NCBI GenBank assembly: GCA_036346395.1
Contig: CM070613.1
Coordinates: forward strand, 21,818,818-21,882,817
DNA from: Hsuehochloa calcarea
Taxonomy: Eukaryota; Streptophyta; Magnoliopsida; Poales; Poaceae
DNA length: 64,000 nt
Direction of reading: 5' to 3'
Below the pieces are notes generated by a model that was not told where the DNA came from, did not search any database, and saw only the letters and a program-made list of their open reading frames with translations. The position numbers were made by a program, and so were the translations under genes. Positions within the stretch are counted from its first letter, which is position 1, and every line of letters begins with the position of its first letter. Shown here piece after piece: positions 43,709 to 56,282 of this stretch.

Positions 43709-45310
43709 TGTGAGGACCCCCGGGTTAATTCTGCAAGATCAAGGTAACCCTGATCTTAAGGAAGTAACTCTGGGCCTCAAGCAAATGAATTCCAAGTTAA
43801 CTCCATTTAAGTGGAGGCCCAACCAAAACTAGAGCCTCGATAATCATGTGTGCTGCTCCTCTGCGAGTCCCGCATGATCACCGGTTCTCCAACGGTTCAA
43901 GCACACACTTAAACAAGTTAAAAGGGAATTCATCACAGCGAGAATGAGACCACGTTGGCTCCCAAGATCAGTGACCAACATGCCACCAAACTCACCTTCA
44001 ACATCGATCACATCCATACAACATTCATACATTAATGGCTCAAAGGACATACATCGATAATAGTCAGGTTTACAGCTATTACAAGTGACCGACCGGACAA
44101 ATTCAAATAAGATCATAAAGTAGCAGCGAAAGCATTATAAATAAACCAAAAGACCAGCATGGTATGCCCCATAACCCCTGGCAACCGACTGGGGGTTAAA
44201 TGACAGCACTACTCGTCGCCGCTAAACCGACACTGGCGAGCTCATCGGGCTCGATATCGTCCTCACCTGAAAGAGAAAAACAAAAGGCCAGCAAACATCT
44301 GGCTGAGTACAAGTGTACTCGCAAGTCTTACACAAATAAAAATAGTTATGCATATTGGGCAATCAAAGGATAGCATTAGTGGTTCTAGTTTTGCAGAAAT
44401 CACAGCATCTTTCATTCCTATAACATCTAGTTTTCAAAGCCAAGTTGTAAATCATTTATTCAAAAGAAAGTTTCACAAGACATATGTAATAATATAGATC
44501 AATAAATACCAAAGTGGCTGCCCATTTTGATAAACTAAAGCACACGAACATCCCATTCCTGCGGTAACCAATTATAACCATGTCAACTTTTAATTTTCAA
44601 GTCAAACGATGAAGTATACTTAAACCAAGTGTTGTCCATAACCGTGGACACGGCTATTCGAATATATTATCTTTGTGGAGGTGTACTACTTTACCCACTT
44701 TACCCGACTAGCTCGTAAGCCTCCGGATGCCTCTGGAAAATAGCACACTTCCTTAGGTATGCTAGCCGGGGAGAATCGAGATACAATCATTTTTAGCAAG
44801 AAAATCCTATTGAGATAGACCACCCATGTGAGAGTGAATACCATCTTAGACATAAACATATAGCAAATGCTAAGCGGGCACACATGTTGTGCCGGAGGGG
44901 AGCCAGTGTGAGGTAGTTAGTATGTTGCGTCCCACAATATAGGTAATCGTGCTCATTAAGCATAGTATATATCACACTACATTCCTAAGGAAAACAACAT
45001 TTTCACGGTCGCAATGTCCTCACACCACCTGCTGTGTCCAAACCAATAAAACCTTCCCCTTACTTAACCGTACGGTACCCATATCCCGCATGTGATAGTA
45101 CGCTCGTTACTTGGAGTGTAACGTCCATGGCTCGGTCCTTAATGGTCTAGACAAGACAACCACAAACCCAGGTCTTGTGCATAATAGCACCCACACTACA
45201 ACCACTTGTCTAGACCCAAAAACCTTTTTAACATAACCAAAATTTAACTCAATAACCAGAAGTAACAATCTGTACAAAAAGAAAAGTAAGAGTTATGTGT
45301 TTCCCACAAT
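43709..45310 (-). repeat. G3 3' LTR (left copy, about 1.6 kb)
   Basis: In plus it starts TGTGAGGACCCCCGGG, matching 49513. It matches 49513-49619 and then 62491-63788 of the right copy up to CATGTGATAGTA. The right limit is uncertain because the junction with pol looks like a deletion. It includes GAGTAC-AAGT-GTACTC (44305-44320) and a one-mismatch CTATTCGAATAT (44654-44665). Confidence 0.8.
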
Positions 45311-45326
45311 TGAAGAGCTAGTCTCA

Positions 45327-46279
45327 TCAATTGATCTTTAGAGCATGGACTACTGCTGCAAGCTCCAAGTCGTGGGTGGGATAGTTAGCTTCATGTGGTC
45401 TCAATTGCCTCGATGCATACGCCACAACTCGGCCCTCTTGCATGAGCACACAATCGAGCCCGTGGCGGGAAGCATCGCAAAAGATATCGAAGCTTGTGTG
45501 GATATCTAGTAGGATGAGCACTGGAGCTTTGGTCAGAAAGTCTTTCAAGTTTTGAAAACTTATCTCACAATCTTCTGACCATTCAAACTTTTTCTCTTTC
45601 TTCAATAGCTAGGTCATTGGTCTCGCGATTTTGAAGAAATTCTTGATGAACCTGCGGTAATAGCCCGCAAGTCCAAGAAAACTATGAATGTCAGTGACAC
45701 TCTTGGGTTGTTTCCAATCAAGTACATCTTGCACTTTACTAAGATCAACAACAACACATGACCCAAAAAGTTTACTTCATGAAGCCAGAACTCGAATTTG
45801 CTGAATTTTGCGTAAAGTTGATGTTGGCGAAGCTTTTCCAACACAAGTCGCAGGTGCCGCTCATGTTCTTCGTCGGACTTGGAGTAGATGAGGATGTCGT
45901 CAATGAACACAACAACAAACTGGTCCAAGTACTCCATGAAAACCGAATTCATTAGGTTCATGAAATAGGCTGGAGCATTGGTCAGACCGAAGAACGTGAC
46001 AGTGTACTCGTACAAGCAGTAACGAGTGGAGAAAGCCGTCTTTGGTATGTCTTCATCTCTTACCTTGATTTGATGGTAGCCCAATCTCAAATCAATCTTG
46101 GAGAATACTTGAGCTCCGTTCAACTGGTCAAATAGATCATCGATCCGCGGAAGCGGATACTTGTTCTTGACAGTGACTTCGTTTAACGGATGGTAGTCCA
46201 CACACATCCGTAAACTCCTGTCTTTCTTCTTGACGAATATAGTCAGGCATCCCCAAGGTGAGGAGCTTGGCCTAATGAA
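45327..46279 (-). pseudogene. G3 RT and RNase H (truncated)
   Basis: RT (46207-45614) has CVDYHPLNEVTVKNKYPLPR, LTNAPAYFMNLM and the catalytic VVVFIDDILIYSK. A frameshift occurs near 45750-45760. RNase H (45605-45327) has FDIFCDASRHGLDCVLMQ and ASRQLRPHEANYPTHDLELA, then ends abruptly at VVHALK. A TAG at 45611-45609 replaces a codon that is CAG in G1 at the same place. No integrase follows. Confidence 0.85.
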
Positions 46280-47185
46280 TCACTTATCTTGGAGTTCTTT
46301 GAGTTGCTCCTTCAATTCTAGCAACTCATTTGGAGGCATCCGATACGGCCATTTTGAAATTAGCGCGGTACCGGGTGCAAGCTCGATGATGAACTCAACT
46401 TCCCGATCAGGAGGCAAGCCTGGAAATTCTACAGAGAATACATCGGGATATTCACATACCACTGGTACCTTCTCTAATTCAAGAGAGGCATCAGCTTTCA
46501 TGGCATAGAGAAGAGAACTACCCACTGGTGCTGCAAAAACAACTTGATTGTCATCTTCGCTTGTGACAGAAATGGACCGTTGAGCACAATCGATTTTCCC
46601 TTGATTTTTGGACAGCCAATCCATCCCTAATATCACATCAATACCCACTGAATTTATTACTGTTAAGTTTGCCACAAAACTAACCCCTTCGATCTCCACT
46701 TTTATGTCCCGAGAGGCCATCGGTTTGAAAAACCAATCCCGGCGACTGAATTTGATAAGGTGGCTGAAGTGTTTGGATTTCAAAATGGTGATGTGAGGCA
46801 TAATCCTTTCTAATAAATGAATGAGATGCTCCTGAATCAAATAATACGGAAGCCAGACTTGAATTAACTAGAAGCGTACCCAGAACGACGTCGGGTGCGT
46901 CGCTCGCCTCCTCGGCAGTGACGTGGTCCACGCGACCACGGTTAGGAATCTGAGGAGGAGTAGACGCGGCCCTCGGAGGTGGTGAAGGTCTTGCTGGGGC
47001 TGGGGTAGGAGTTGAGCCGTTGTAGACTCGCGGCATCGCACGTGCTTTTGCCAAGAACTGATACGCATAGTGTCCCGGGCGTCCACAATGGAAGCACGTA
47101 ACACTAGGCCGGACATAGACGCTGCTCGGCGGCTGCATCCCCCCATTCTTTGGTTGCCCCAAAGGTTGGGGAGGTCTTGGCACAA
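46280..47185 (-). pseudogene. G3 gag C-terminus and protease
   Basis: The knuckle CFHCGRPGHYAYQF has lost its last cysteine (F instead). A proline-rich linker precedes the protease with SVLFDSGASHSFI and, after a frameshift near 46690-46840, VGIDVILGMDWLSKNQGKIDC. The RT linker VPVVCEYPDVF and MPPNELLELKEQLKELQDK follow. The active-site DSGA is intact but the frame is broken. Confidence 0.83.
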
Positions 47186-47289
47186 AGGTTGGTGGCCACG
47201 GTGGTACTGGAGCTTGAACTCTGGGTGCTTGGGGCTGCCCAGCGCGCTATCGAGGAAAATTGCCGCTTGCTGAAATTTGAGTGGCCCTC

Positions 47290-48215
47290 TTCCTCTTCCT
47301 CGACTCTTCTACGGCCACGCTCTTGTGTTCCACCACAATGGCCTTATTAACCAGGTGTTGGAAGTTGCAGAAGTCGTGGACCGCAAGAGCTAGCTACATT
47401 TCTTCCGTCAAGCCGTTTATGAACCAGCTCTGACGGCGCGTGTCCGTGGAGACATCATCCGGAGCGTAACGAGCTAAGAAGTTGAAATCGTGCAAGTACT
47501 CCATGACGGTCTTCCTCCCTTGCTTGAGGGCTAGGAACTGCTGTTGCATGATCAGCAACACACCCTTAGGAATGTGATCTTCGCGAAAAGCTGCCTTGAA
47601 CTTGTTCCAAGGTGGAACGTCTCCATCAGGCTGCATGACGGAAAAGTTATCCCACCATGCGCTCGCGGCGGCTTTCAACTAGTAGCTGGCGAATAGGACC
47701 CTCTTGGTGCCAGCGCACTGAGCTATAGCCAACTTTTTCTCCACGGTTCGGAGCCAATCTTCCGCCTCCATAGGGTCCTCGGTGCTAGAGAAGGTCGGAG
47801 GATTGGTTCGTTGAAAATCAGCTAGTCCCCCACGTGTCCTGGATGCTCCCGCTCCCCCTGACGTAACGGGAGCAGGAGAGGTTTTGTGAGCAATGGCTTC
47901 GAGAATTCGTGTTTGATCCATGCGATTTCTCTCAATCTGAGCCAACACCTCTGTCATTGTGGGAGGTGGTGGAAGCACTTCTTCCGAAGGACCATCTTGC
48001 CGATTTTGCCAGTGAGGGGGCTCGTTAACCCCTCCCTGGGCGTAGAGCTCATCGATAGAGCGAGCCCGAGGGGGTGGTGACCCTCCCTCTTGTTGCTGTG
48101 CTCTCGAACACGTGTTAGGCCGTGTCATCCTGAGGTGACAAGGAGAGTTAGCGAAAGAGGCTAGAGATACTCTCTTTTTAAAGGAGACACAATTTTGGGA
48201 CACCAGGCATATCAT
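47290..48215 (-). pseudogene. gag: G3 gag
   Basis: The region 48215-47679 has a serine/proline-rich start, then MEAEDWLRTVEKKLAIAQCAGTK. A TAG at 47681-47679 splits it from KAAASAWWDNFSVMQP and FREDHIPKGVLLIMQQQFLALKQG (47678-47394). The gypsy gag core is clear. The stop lies at a position that is Gln in G1 (YQLQGAAAAWW). Confidence 0.85.
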
Positions 48216-48490
48216 ATGTAATTATTCATGCATGATGGTAAATAATGCACAAAAACTTAACACCAAATAGTGTACAAAGGCACTAGGGCCAGTACAAGAT
48301 CCAATACTTAAATCATAGTTTTCGGTACAATTACATCCATGTAGGCCCGTAGGCAATGGTAACCGCCCGGAACAAAAGTCTTTGCCAAAGAAAACATTAA
48401 AGGTTCAACAACTACTAACCGATTGCATGAATAGAAAGATACATACTCGCTGGACACATGTACGGACAGCGAGCGTACTACTCTATCACT

Positions 48491-49296
48491 CTATCTATTT
48501 TCCCGATCGAAATTCACCGGGAACTCATCGAGAAGGTGATACCCAGGAGATCCCGTATCGTCGGGGTCAAGTGGATTGGTGAGGCGTAGAGGGGATCCTA
48601 TGATGCGTCCTTCTATAGGTTCCATATTTTGAGTGCGGGGAAAACCCATTGACATGCGAGCCTGACGCCGCAGTCCATAATGGGGAGCTTGCCCTCCCAT
48701 TTTAGGAAGACGGTACTCCAATGGTGCAGATGCATATGGGGAGACCTCGTTTTCCCATAAAGCACATGTCGGGCTACAAGCCCCATATTGCAAAGTGGTT
48801 GCAGATGCTCCTGAGCTACGATGAGACGACGCCGCATCTCCCAAAGCTCATGTAAGACGCATCGACGCATTTGGTCCGTGATGCTAACCAACCTTGCGAG
48901 TTGCCGAACATGGGGATCCTCCCTGTACTGAATCCCGGCGAAGGTGTTCACCTTCATGCCATGTGCTTGCATAGGGAAGTGGTCGTATGGTGAGTGAGAC
49001 AACTCCGTCAAGTCATAACGAAGACGACTCATGGCCATACAAGCCACCTCTTGTAAAGCCATGGCCTCGGAAGTGCCATGAGCCTGGAAATGGTACGGAA
49101 TACTCCCTGTAACTTGTCTTGCAATGAGATGGATCACAGCCCGGTAGTCCTCCATTCATGGTCCTAGATCTCGACGGTAGATGAAGTACACGGGTTGGTA
49201 TGTGAAGTTCGCACTCCGCGTCATATCTCGGAGGAGCGCCGGGTATCCTTCAACATCCTCCGCTTGAGTCTCCTTGACCAGTACTTGACAACTCAT
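48491..49296 (-). pseudogene. G3 orf0 (extra gene upstream of gag)
   Basis: A start at 49296 (MSCQVLVKETQAEDVEGYPA) runs to a TGA that is followed at once by ATG (49155), then RAVIHLIARQVTGSIPYHF and VACMAMSRLRYDLTEL to about 48700. A shift leads to a frame ending at 48491 (DPDDTGSPGYHLLDEFPVNF). No known domain is seen. Its place matches the orf0 described in RIRE3/RIRE8; function unknown. Confidence 0.65.
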
Positions 49297-49495
49297 CTAA
49301 GGACAAGAAGACAAGGTGAGAGGAAATCCATTTGCAAAACCAAACGAGAGTAGGGTAAGAACAACTCTAAGATGGGTAGGGAATAAAATATTCATACTTA
49401 GCTTTTCAAGAAATAAATTTGATAAGTTAAAATATTTTAACTCCAAAAGGCTTGCTATACTAACGCCAGTGCTATCTCTTACCTACAGTCAGTAT

Positions 49496-49508
49496 GGATC
49501 TGATACCA
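49496..49508 (-). other. G3 primer-binding site
   Basis: TGGTATCAGATCC in sense, five bases after the 5' LTR end at 49513; one mismatch to the Met-tRNA type. Confidence 0.8.
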
Positions 49509-49512
49509 ACGC

Positions 49513-49619
49513 TGTGAGGACGCCCGGGTTAATTCCGCAACAACAAGGTAACCCTGATCTTAAGAAAGTAACTCTGTGCCTCAAGTAAATGAATTCCAAG
49601 TTAACTCCATCTAAGTGCA
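49513..49619 (-). repeat. G3 5' LTR, part left of the G2 insertion
   Basis: Matches 43709-43815 of the other LTR (TGTGAGGAC to TTAACTCCATCTAAGTGCA). It ends in the target-site sequence gtgca where G2 is inserted and continues at 62491. Confidence 0.88.
49615..49619. repeat. G2 target-site duplication, left
   Basis: gtgca, repeated at 62491-62495. The uninterrupted G3 LTR at 43811-43815 reads gtgga, confirming a single original copy. Confidence 0.93.
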
Positions 49620-52600
49620 TGTGAGACCCCGGTTTATCGGGCTTGTAATGCTTAACCATCCACTTGGTTCTAGCATCACAAATCAGATAATCCGAGACTC
49701 GAGACATGTATACTTCCCAGAATGCAGTATACACACCTCTTTACAAAGTTCATGCATCAATTCCATTCATTCACATAGAACCGAAGCAAAAACAACAACC
49801 AGAAGATAGCATAAATAAAGGATAGTCATTACAAAAGAGAGGCCGACCGGCCAAATGACATATACATAAAGAAATTTAACAGCGGAAGCAAAAGTGCCAT
49901 AAGATGGCCATAAACAAAAGAGCCAATCAGTGTGCCTTTAACCCACAAGGCAACCGACCGGACCGCCAAGCTAGTCGTCGAATCCACAGCACAACTCGCA
50001 AAAGTGAGGCCCTTGGGGCTCACCTTCTTCCTCTGCAAACAAAAGCAGCCCAGCGAAAGCTGGGTGAGTACTTTGAATGTACTCGCAAGATATATAAGAA
50101 TGATAACAGACCTGAACAATAACTATATGCAAGCTTATTTAAGTGGAGCAGGCTAGGACTTAAATTTTTAAGCATAAAAGCAGGTTTATTTGCAATAATG
50201 TAGTACATTGAAAAGCAAGTTAACAAATCTGTTTTTAATGTTCAAATAAACGTAAATGACAACAATATAACAGTAGATATATGAGAACAATAATCCTGGA
50301 AGTGACTAAACCATTAGTCACCACAACAATAGCATGAATTACCCATTCATGCCAACCATGTCAAATTTTAATTTTTAAAAGGTTGTAGTCTAGTTCTTGC
50401 ACGACCTTACCAAGCATGTCCATAACCTAGGACGAGGCTATTCGAATAGTTTTATCCCTGCAGGGGTGTACCAATGTACCCACACGCCAGACCGCCTTTT
50501 TGCCAAGCTATTAAACACACTTCCTTAGGTATGCCGGCACGGCTAAGTCCTACGAGACATTTCCAATATTGTGAATTATTCACGAGCCGCCCGTATGGAT
50601 AGAAACACATACGTTGTGTCGGAGTCATTGTAAAGCCTCGGTCAACTACCCGTCGCAGGTAAAGCCTTGGACAACTACAATGCTCCTCGAGGTGGAGAAC
50701 CTACCCGGAATCTCCACCACCGCACACCCAACACAAGAACACCGAGAACACATATCATGTTTCACACAACACACACACAACCCCCTCCTGCGACTCGGAG
50801 ATAACCCACACCAAAGTACTAAGTCAAGAGAGGTCCCATATCCCTCTCGCGTGGTTAGCACGCATTAGCGCTTGGCTTAGTGACACAAGTAACTCGGTCC
50901 TTGATGACCTAGGCACCATTCCAATCACACCAACATACCATTGTGCCCAAGTCTAAAACAATTTTATTTTCAGTTTTTGACTTAACAAAGTAACAAGGCA
51001 CAAATGCTGGACATAATGGAATAATAAATAAATGTGTGATCAAGATCATCGACTAAAGTCGATGATCGCCCAATACTACCGACATCTAAGCATTTCTAAG
51101 CATGACATCGAAAAGATAATAAAAGAGCATAATTAAATCACCGGACTCTAATTCACCAGCGATATTAATAACTTATGGTTGTGGCAGGGGATAACAATTT
51201 AATGGCAACAATGCATTAGGAATAACTACCTCTAAACAGGACAAAAATAATTGGACACAAAAGCAATGCATACATATAATTTGTAAATAAGATATTAGAC
51301 TTTGAAAGTAATGGGACATTTATGATCAAATATCTTGCCTTCTTTGAAGCTCATTGTTTTCTTTGCAGAGGATCGATCTCGATATTATCAATATTGTCGC
51401 AACCTATCGAAAGAACCAACAAGAACCAATAAGGCGAGAAACCTCAAAAGATGCAACAGCAAAACTCAGCAAAAAGACCTCCAATTTTTACAGTAGAAAG
51501 AACATAATTTTTATGAACTAAAGCAACAAGAACCAATTGATTTGGATTCTCAATGCAAAAGTTATGGCCAAAACATTTTCAGTCGGCCAGATAAAAGGGA
51601 AACAATACTATTTACTAAGCAAGGATTTAAACCCAATTTTCTAGAATGATACAGCTACTGAACTTTTTATGATAAATCAAGCATCTTATAAGATGAACAG
51701 CCCCATTACTGGATTCATCTCATTTGGAGCTTGCAATAATTATTTATGAGTTTTCTAAGATTCACTATTTTTACATTGCAAAGATAATCAGTTTAATGTT
51801 TACTTTCAAAATAAAACTTTTCGCTCATTGAGATAAATGAGCAACCTATCTTGGAAATAAGTTTACTAAGAATGAAAAATAAAGACACTGGTTTTATCAT
51901 TTTTGAAGTTACCAAAATTACTTATGCATTTTAGAAGATAAAACTATTTTTAGGTTGATAAATAACTCTACCCAGAAATATAACCCGGATAAGCGGCGTG
52001 GAAGAACATGGGCCAAGATCATCGATCCAACAACCCACACGCCGCAGCAACAGAGCTTAACGCGCCAACCCTAAGCATCATTGTTGGATGAAAAATTAAC
52101 GAACCGGATGCCAAAGGATGTCCGTGGTCCGAACGTTTACGTACATGAACCGTTGATCTTGGATCCAACGGTCCACGCGGATCGAACCGTTCGGACGGTC
52201 CGAACGTTCACTCGGATCGGGACCGTTGATCTTGGATCCAACGGTCCACAGACCGAAACGCGCGACGAATTCAAACTTCAGCGCGATCCCGAGCCGTAGA
52301 TCTTAGGACCGACGGTCCACATCGACTCAAGTTCAAACCGTCTCCCTGTTTTCGTCCGGCAAAAAAAAGACGAGGAAGGACGACTCGCCGCCGGCGGCTC
52401 TGGCCGCGGCGGTGCGAGCAAGTGCCCAAAATGGGTCCCAAACATCATTGCGCACCTAATGGTACCAATGAATTAATTGCGGTGGTCGTAACGCCAGAAG
52501 GCGGAGAGATAACCGAGGTGACCGAAAGTGACCAAACCGAAAAATGAATTTGAGCTCAGCTGCGGTTCAAGGGAGCGGGTGCCAAGCAACTAGGGACTAA

Positions 52601-54000
52601 TAAGAAGTTACCTGAGCCCAAAGAATGCACAGAGGAAGGTCGAATCGGCTCGGGTGAAGAAAATGAAGATTCGCCGAAGGAGGGAAATCAGAAATTGATC
52701 TGCTCTCTGCAAGCAAGCGAAAAATTGAGTGAGGGCCATTGCTCACAGAGAGGAGAGGAAGCTAAGGCGCCAGAATTTGAGTGAGAAAGACCGAGCACCA
52801 CTTTCATTGCAAACTCAAGCTCGGCAATGGCAAAGAATGGCGACCGAGAACAAATTTTTGAAATGGAGCTCGAGCAATGCACTAACGGTGGCTCTGCAGC
52901 TCAAGGGTGTTCGAAAGAAGCTAAGGAAGCCTTTGGAGGAGTCTTATAGCCGAAGGAGCAAGAGAACAACGGCATTAAAAAAATGGGAAGCATTGTCTTT
53001 GGTCGGCCGAGGCGATGGGGCGAGTAAAGCGGTGGAGACGATGACTATGGAGCGGACGGACGGGAGCAATAAATGCGAAGAGCCGTTGGCGAAAGCTTGA
53101 GGTGACCTGCTCTGCCGAAGTGTCTTGTGCACGCCACCACTATTGACTTTGGCCGAGCGCGAGCGAGGAAGACGAAGAGGATACCGTTGGATTTAATCGG
53201 ACGGTGAATTAGAACGGATTGATTATAACGATTCGATCGCGCTGATCTCGGGCCGTTGATTTGGATCCTACGGTTCATGTTGCGCGAGGCGTTCGGATAG
53301 TCCGAACGTTCACGCGATTGTGGACCCTCGATTTAGAATCCAGCGGTTCAAATGGATCGCACGCCGGATGGTCCGAACGTTCTCGCGAACGTGGGCGTTC
53401 GATGCCGATCCAACGACTCACCACACTCGCGCCCAACGACCGAGCGGTGCGTTTAGTTGATGAACCAAATCAAGTGGCTTGAGCCCGAGTCCGATCCGAA
53501 CCCGAGGAGCAAAGTGAAAACCGGTTAGGGTTTGAATTTGAATAAGCGATTTTGAGGAATTAATTGCGGTAGCAAACAAACTCCAAAATTTATGAAATTT
53601 TAACTGGAGCTTGCTGGCAGAAGGAGGAACCTCCCATAATATTTCCAGAGATTTTCATGAAGTGAATTTTTCTCCAGAAATTCCAGAAGAGGGGAAAATA
53701 GGGTTTGACCTGTTTGACTTGCCTCCAAAAATTATCAAATAATTTCTAAAAATTATGAGATAATTCAGAGGTGTTGCCAAGCCTCCCTAGAACTCATGAA
53801 AAATATTTCCAAGGGTTTGGCAAAAGACCTTTGCCAAGGAGGGTTTTTGATAAGAGTCAAAAGAGAATTTAAATTGGATTTTCCATAATTCTTTTGAAAA
53901 GAATTACCAAAAATAGCCTAGTCTTCAAGATGCAAGAAAAGTTTTAATTTCTTCTGATCTTCTTACATTTGAAACACAAACCCATATTTGGGATGTTACA
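49620..54000 (-). repeat. G2 3' LTR (4381 bp)
   Basis: In sense TGTAACATCCCAAATATGGG to CCGGGGTCTCACA. It holds the CTATTCGAATAG block (50438-50449), GAGTAC-TTTGAAT-GTACTC (50066-50084), two fields of CCGTTGATCTTGGATCCAACGG-like palindromes (52135-52320 and 53250-53440) and a TATA-like TATAAGAC (52949-52942). No protein-coding gene is assigned inside it. Confidence 0.92.
52100..52325. repeat. GGATCCAACGG palindrome field in G2 3' LTR
   Basis: Repeated CCGTTGATCTTGGATCCAACGGTCCAC-type modules occur at about 52150, 52210 and 52295, each close to an inverted repeat of CCGTTG/CAACGG, with CGGTCCGAACGTT words between. Similar fields lie at 53250-53440, 34600-34910, 60560-60800 and 61735-61910. 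Confidence 0.8.
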
Positions 54001-54015
54001 AAATCTCCCCCTCTT
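54001..54015 (-). other. G2 polypurine tract
   Basis: AAGAGGGGGAGATTT in sense directly precedes the 3' LTR (TGTAACATCCC). Confidence 0.9.
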
Positions 54016-54041
54016 ACAAAAATCTCGTCCCGAGATTTAGC

Positions 54042-56249
54042 TCACTCGGTAAAGAAAGATGGATGGTCTGCCCGGAGACGATCTTCCCTTTCCCAAGTAG
54101 CCTCATTTTCAGAATGGTTTGACCACTGAACTTTGAGGAATCTGATGGTTTTATCCCTCGTTCTTCGTTCAGCCTCATCGAGTATGCGAACAGGGTGCTC
54201 GCGATAGGTCAAATCCCCTTGGACATCGAGGGTTTCCAACGGAGCTTCCTCAGTTGGAACACGGAGACACTTCTTTAGTTGGGACACATGAAAAACATCA
54301 TGTACCCCTTCGAGTGCAGCTGGCAATTCCAACTTATAGGCAACAGCTCCTTTCTTCTCGATAACGCGGTAAGGACCGACATATCGAGGAGCTAACTTGC
54401 CCTTGACGTCGAAACGCTGATGGCCCTTCAAAGGAGAGACTTTGAGATAAACAAAGTCATCCGGCTCAAAGCTCAATTCACGGCGACGGCGATTCGCGTA
54501 GCTCTTTTGCCTGGATTGAGCTGTGCGTAACCGATCACGAACGAGCTGGACTTGGCTCTCAGCTTCATTGATCGAGTCCGGGCCAAAGAAAGGTCTTTCG
54601 CCGGCCTCAGACCAATTCAACGGAGTTCTGCACTTTCTCCCGTATAAAGCCTCAAAAGGTGACATGCCGAGACTAGCTTGAAAACTGTTGTTGTAGGAAA
54701 ACTCGGCAAATGGCAAGCATTTCTCCCAATTCTTTCCATAGGAGAGGACACAAGCACGAAGCATGTCCTCCAACACTTGGTTGACCCTTTCGGTCTGACC
54801 ATCAGTTTGGGGGTGATATGCTGTGCTAAAGGTGAGACGGGTTCCCATAGCCTCTTGCAAACTTTGCCAAAAGCGAGAGGTGAAAAGAGAACCACGATCC
54901 GAGACAATTGTCTTAGGTACCCCATGTAAGCTCACGATGCGGGCAATGTAGAGATCCGCTAAAAGACCTACACGGAGATCCGTCTTGACTGGAAGGAAGT
55001 GCGCCACCTTAGTTAGCCGATCAATGACAACCCAGATGGCATCATTGCCCTTGGAGGTGCGAGGCAGACCGGTGATAAAATCCATCCCGATCGAATCCCA
55101 CTTCCATTCAGGAATAGGCAAATGCTGAAGCAGTCCTGCTGGACGCTGATGCTCGGCCTTGACACGACGACACACGTCGCACTCGGCAACGAACTTCGCA
55201 ATCTCCCTCTTCATTCGGGTCCACCAAAATTTCTGACGGAGATCTTGATACATCTTTGTGGCACCGGGATGAATAGACAAAGGCGAATCATGGGCTTCGC
55301 GGAGGATCAAATTCCGCAATTCCATGTCCTTTGGAACCACAAGGCGTTGCCCGAATCTTACCACACCATGCTCATCCTCAGAGAAGCACTTAGCGGCACC
55401 GTTCTTGATATTTCCCTTGATGTGGTTCACTCCAACATCTGATTGTTGGGCGATCTTGATCCGCTCCACTAAGGTTGGTTGCACAACCAAAGTAGCGAGG
55501 GAACCATGCTCAACCAAACCTAAGTTGAGACGCTGAAATTCCTTCAGAAGGGTGGGTTGGCGTTCCTGAAACAACAAGACATTGCAATGCGCTTTGCGAC
55601 TGAGTGCATCGGCAACGACATTAGCCTTGCCCGGATGGTAGTGAATACCCATGTCATAGTCCTTGATCAACTCCAGCCATCTCTTTTGCCTGAGGTTCAG
55701 ATCTGGTTGGGTGAACAAATACTTTAAGCTTTTGTGATCCGAATACACCTCGCAATGATTACCGATTAGGTAATGTCGCCAAATCTTAAGTGCATGAATC
55801 ACCGCGGCTAATTCCAAGTCATGGGTAGGATAGTTGAGTTCATGAGGTCTCAATTGCCTTGATGCATAGGCCACTACCTTGCCTTCTTGCATCAGGACGC
55901 AACCGAGTCCTCGACGAGAAGCATCGCAAAAGATATCGAAGCTCTGATGAATATCGGGAAGAACGAGAACGGGAGCAGTGGTTAAACGCTTCTTGAGTAC
56001 TTGGAAGCTTTCCTCACAAGCATCGAACCCCAAGAACTTCTTGTCCTTCTTATGCAACTCCGTCATCGGCTTTGCGATCTTGGAGAAGTTCTCGACAAAG
56101 CGACGATAATATCCCGCTAAACCGAGAAAACTCCGCACTTCGGTTACCGAAGTAGGCTGAACCCATGAGAGAACGTCGCTGATCTTGCTAGGATCAACGG
56201 CTACGCCTCCTGCTGAAAGGACATGGCCTAAGAAGGCCACTTCCTTCAA
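54042..56249 (-). CDS. pol: G2 pol, C-terminal part: RT connection, RNase H, integrase, chromodomain (735 codons)
   Basis: Retroelement enzymes for cDNA synthesis and integration. Residues 1-90 are the RT thumb/connection (FLGLAGYYRRFVENFSKIAK). RNase H follows with D109 (FDIFCDASR), E146 and D171 (YSDHKSLKY). Integrase zinc finger: H320, H327 region, C357, C360. Catalytic core: D390 (GMDFITGLP), D451 (IVSDRGSLF) and E487 (GQTERVNQ), with 35 residues between the last two as expected. The GPY/F module is KLAPRYVGPYRV (about 619-630). A chromodomain spans about 683-732 (FLKVQWSNHSENEATWERED), the feature of chromoviruses that steers integration to chromatin. The frame is intact but separated from RT by one TAG. 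The starting Met is only the first in the open stretch; the natural polyprotein would begin upstream. Confidence 0.9.
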   Translation of the reverse strand: MKEVAFLGHVLSAGGVAVDPSKISDVLSWVQPTSVTEVRSFLGLAGYYRRFVENFSKIAKPMTELHKKDKKFLGFDACEESFQVLKKRLTTAPVLVLPDIHQSFDIFCDASRRGLGCVLMQEGKVVAYASRQLRPHELNYPTHDLELAAVIHALKIWRHYLIGNHCEVYSDHKSLKYLFTQPDLNLRQKRWLELIKDYDMGIHYHPGKANVVADALSRKAHCNVLLFQERQPTLLKEFQRLNLGLVEHGSLATLVVQPTLVERIKIAQQSDVGVNHIKGNIKNGAAKCFSEDEHGVVRFGQRLVVPKDMELRNLILREAHDSPLSIHPGATKMYQDLRQKFWWTRMKREIAKFVAECDVCRRVKAEHQRPAGLLQHLPIPEWKWDSIGMDFITGLPRTSKGNDAIWVVIDRLTKVAHFLPVKTDLRVGLLADLYIARIVSLHGVPKTIVSDRGSLFTSRFWQSLQEAMGTRLTFSTAYHPQTDGQTERVNQVLEDMLRACVLSYGKNWEKCLPFAEFSYNNSFQASLGMSPFEALYGRKCRTPLNWSEAGERPFFGPDSINEAESQVQLVRDRLRTAQSRQKSYANRRRRELSFEPDDFVYLKVSPLKGHQRFDVKGKLAPRYVGPYRVIEKKGAVAYKLELPAALEGVHDVFHVSQLKKCLRVPTEEAPLETLDVQGDLTYREHPVRILDEAERRTRDKTIRFLKVQWSNHSENEATWEREDRLRADHPSFFTE

Positions 56250-56282
56250 CCAGAATGCGCATTTGCTGAACTTTGCGTACAG

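Noticed and set aside
49829..50119. Small frames in the G2, G3 and S1 LTRs (for example 58280-58507, 62486-62803, 982-1179)
   Set aside because: Repeated in both LTR copies but shifted by indels or lacking any domain; chance frames in LTR DNA.
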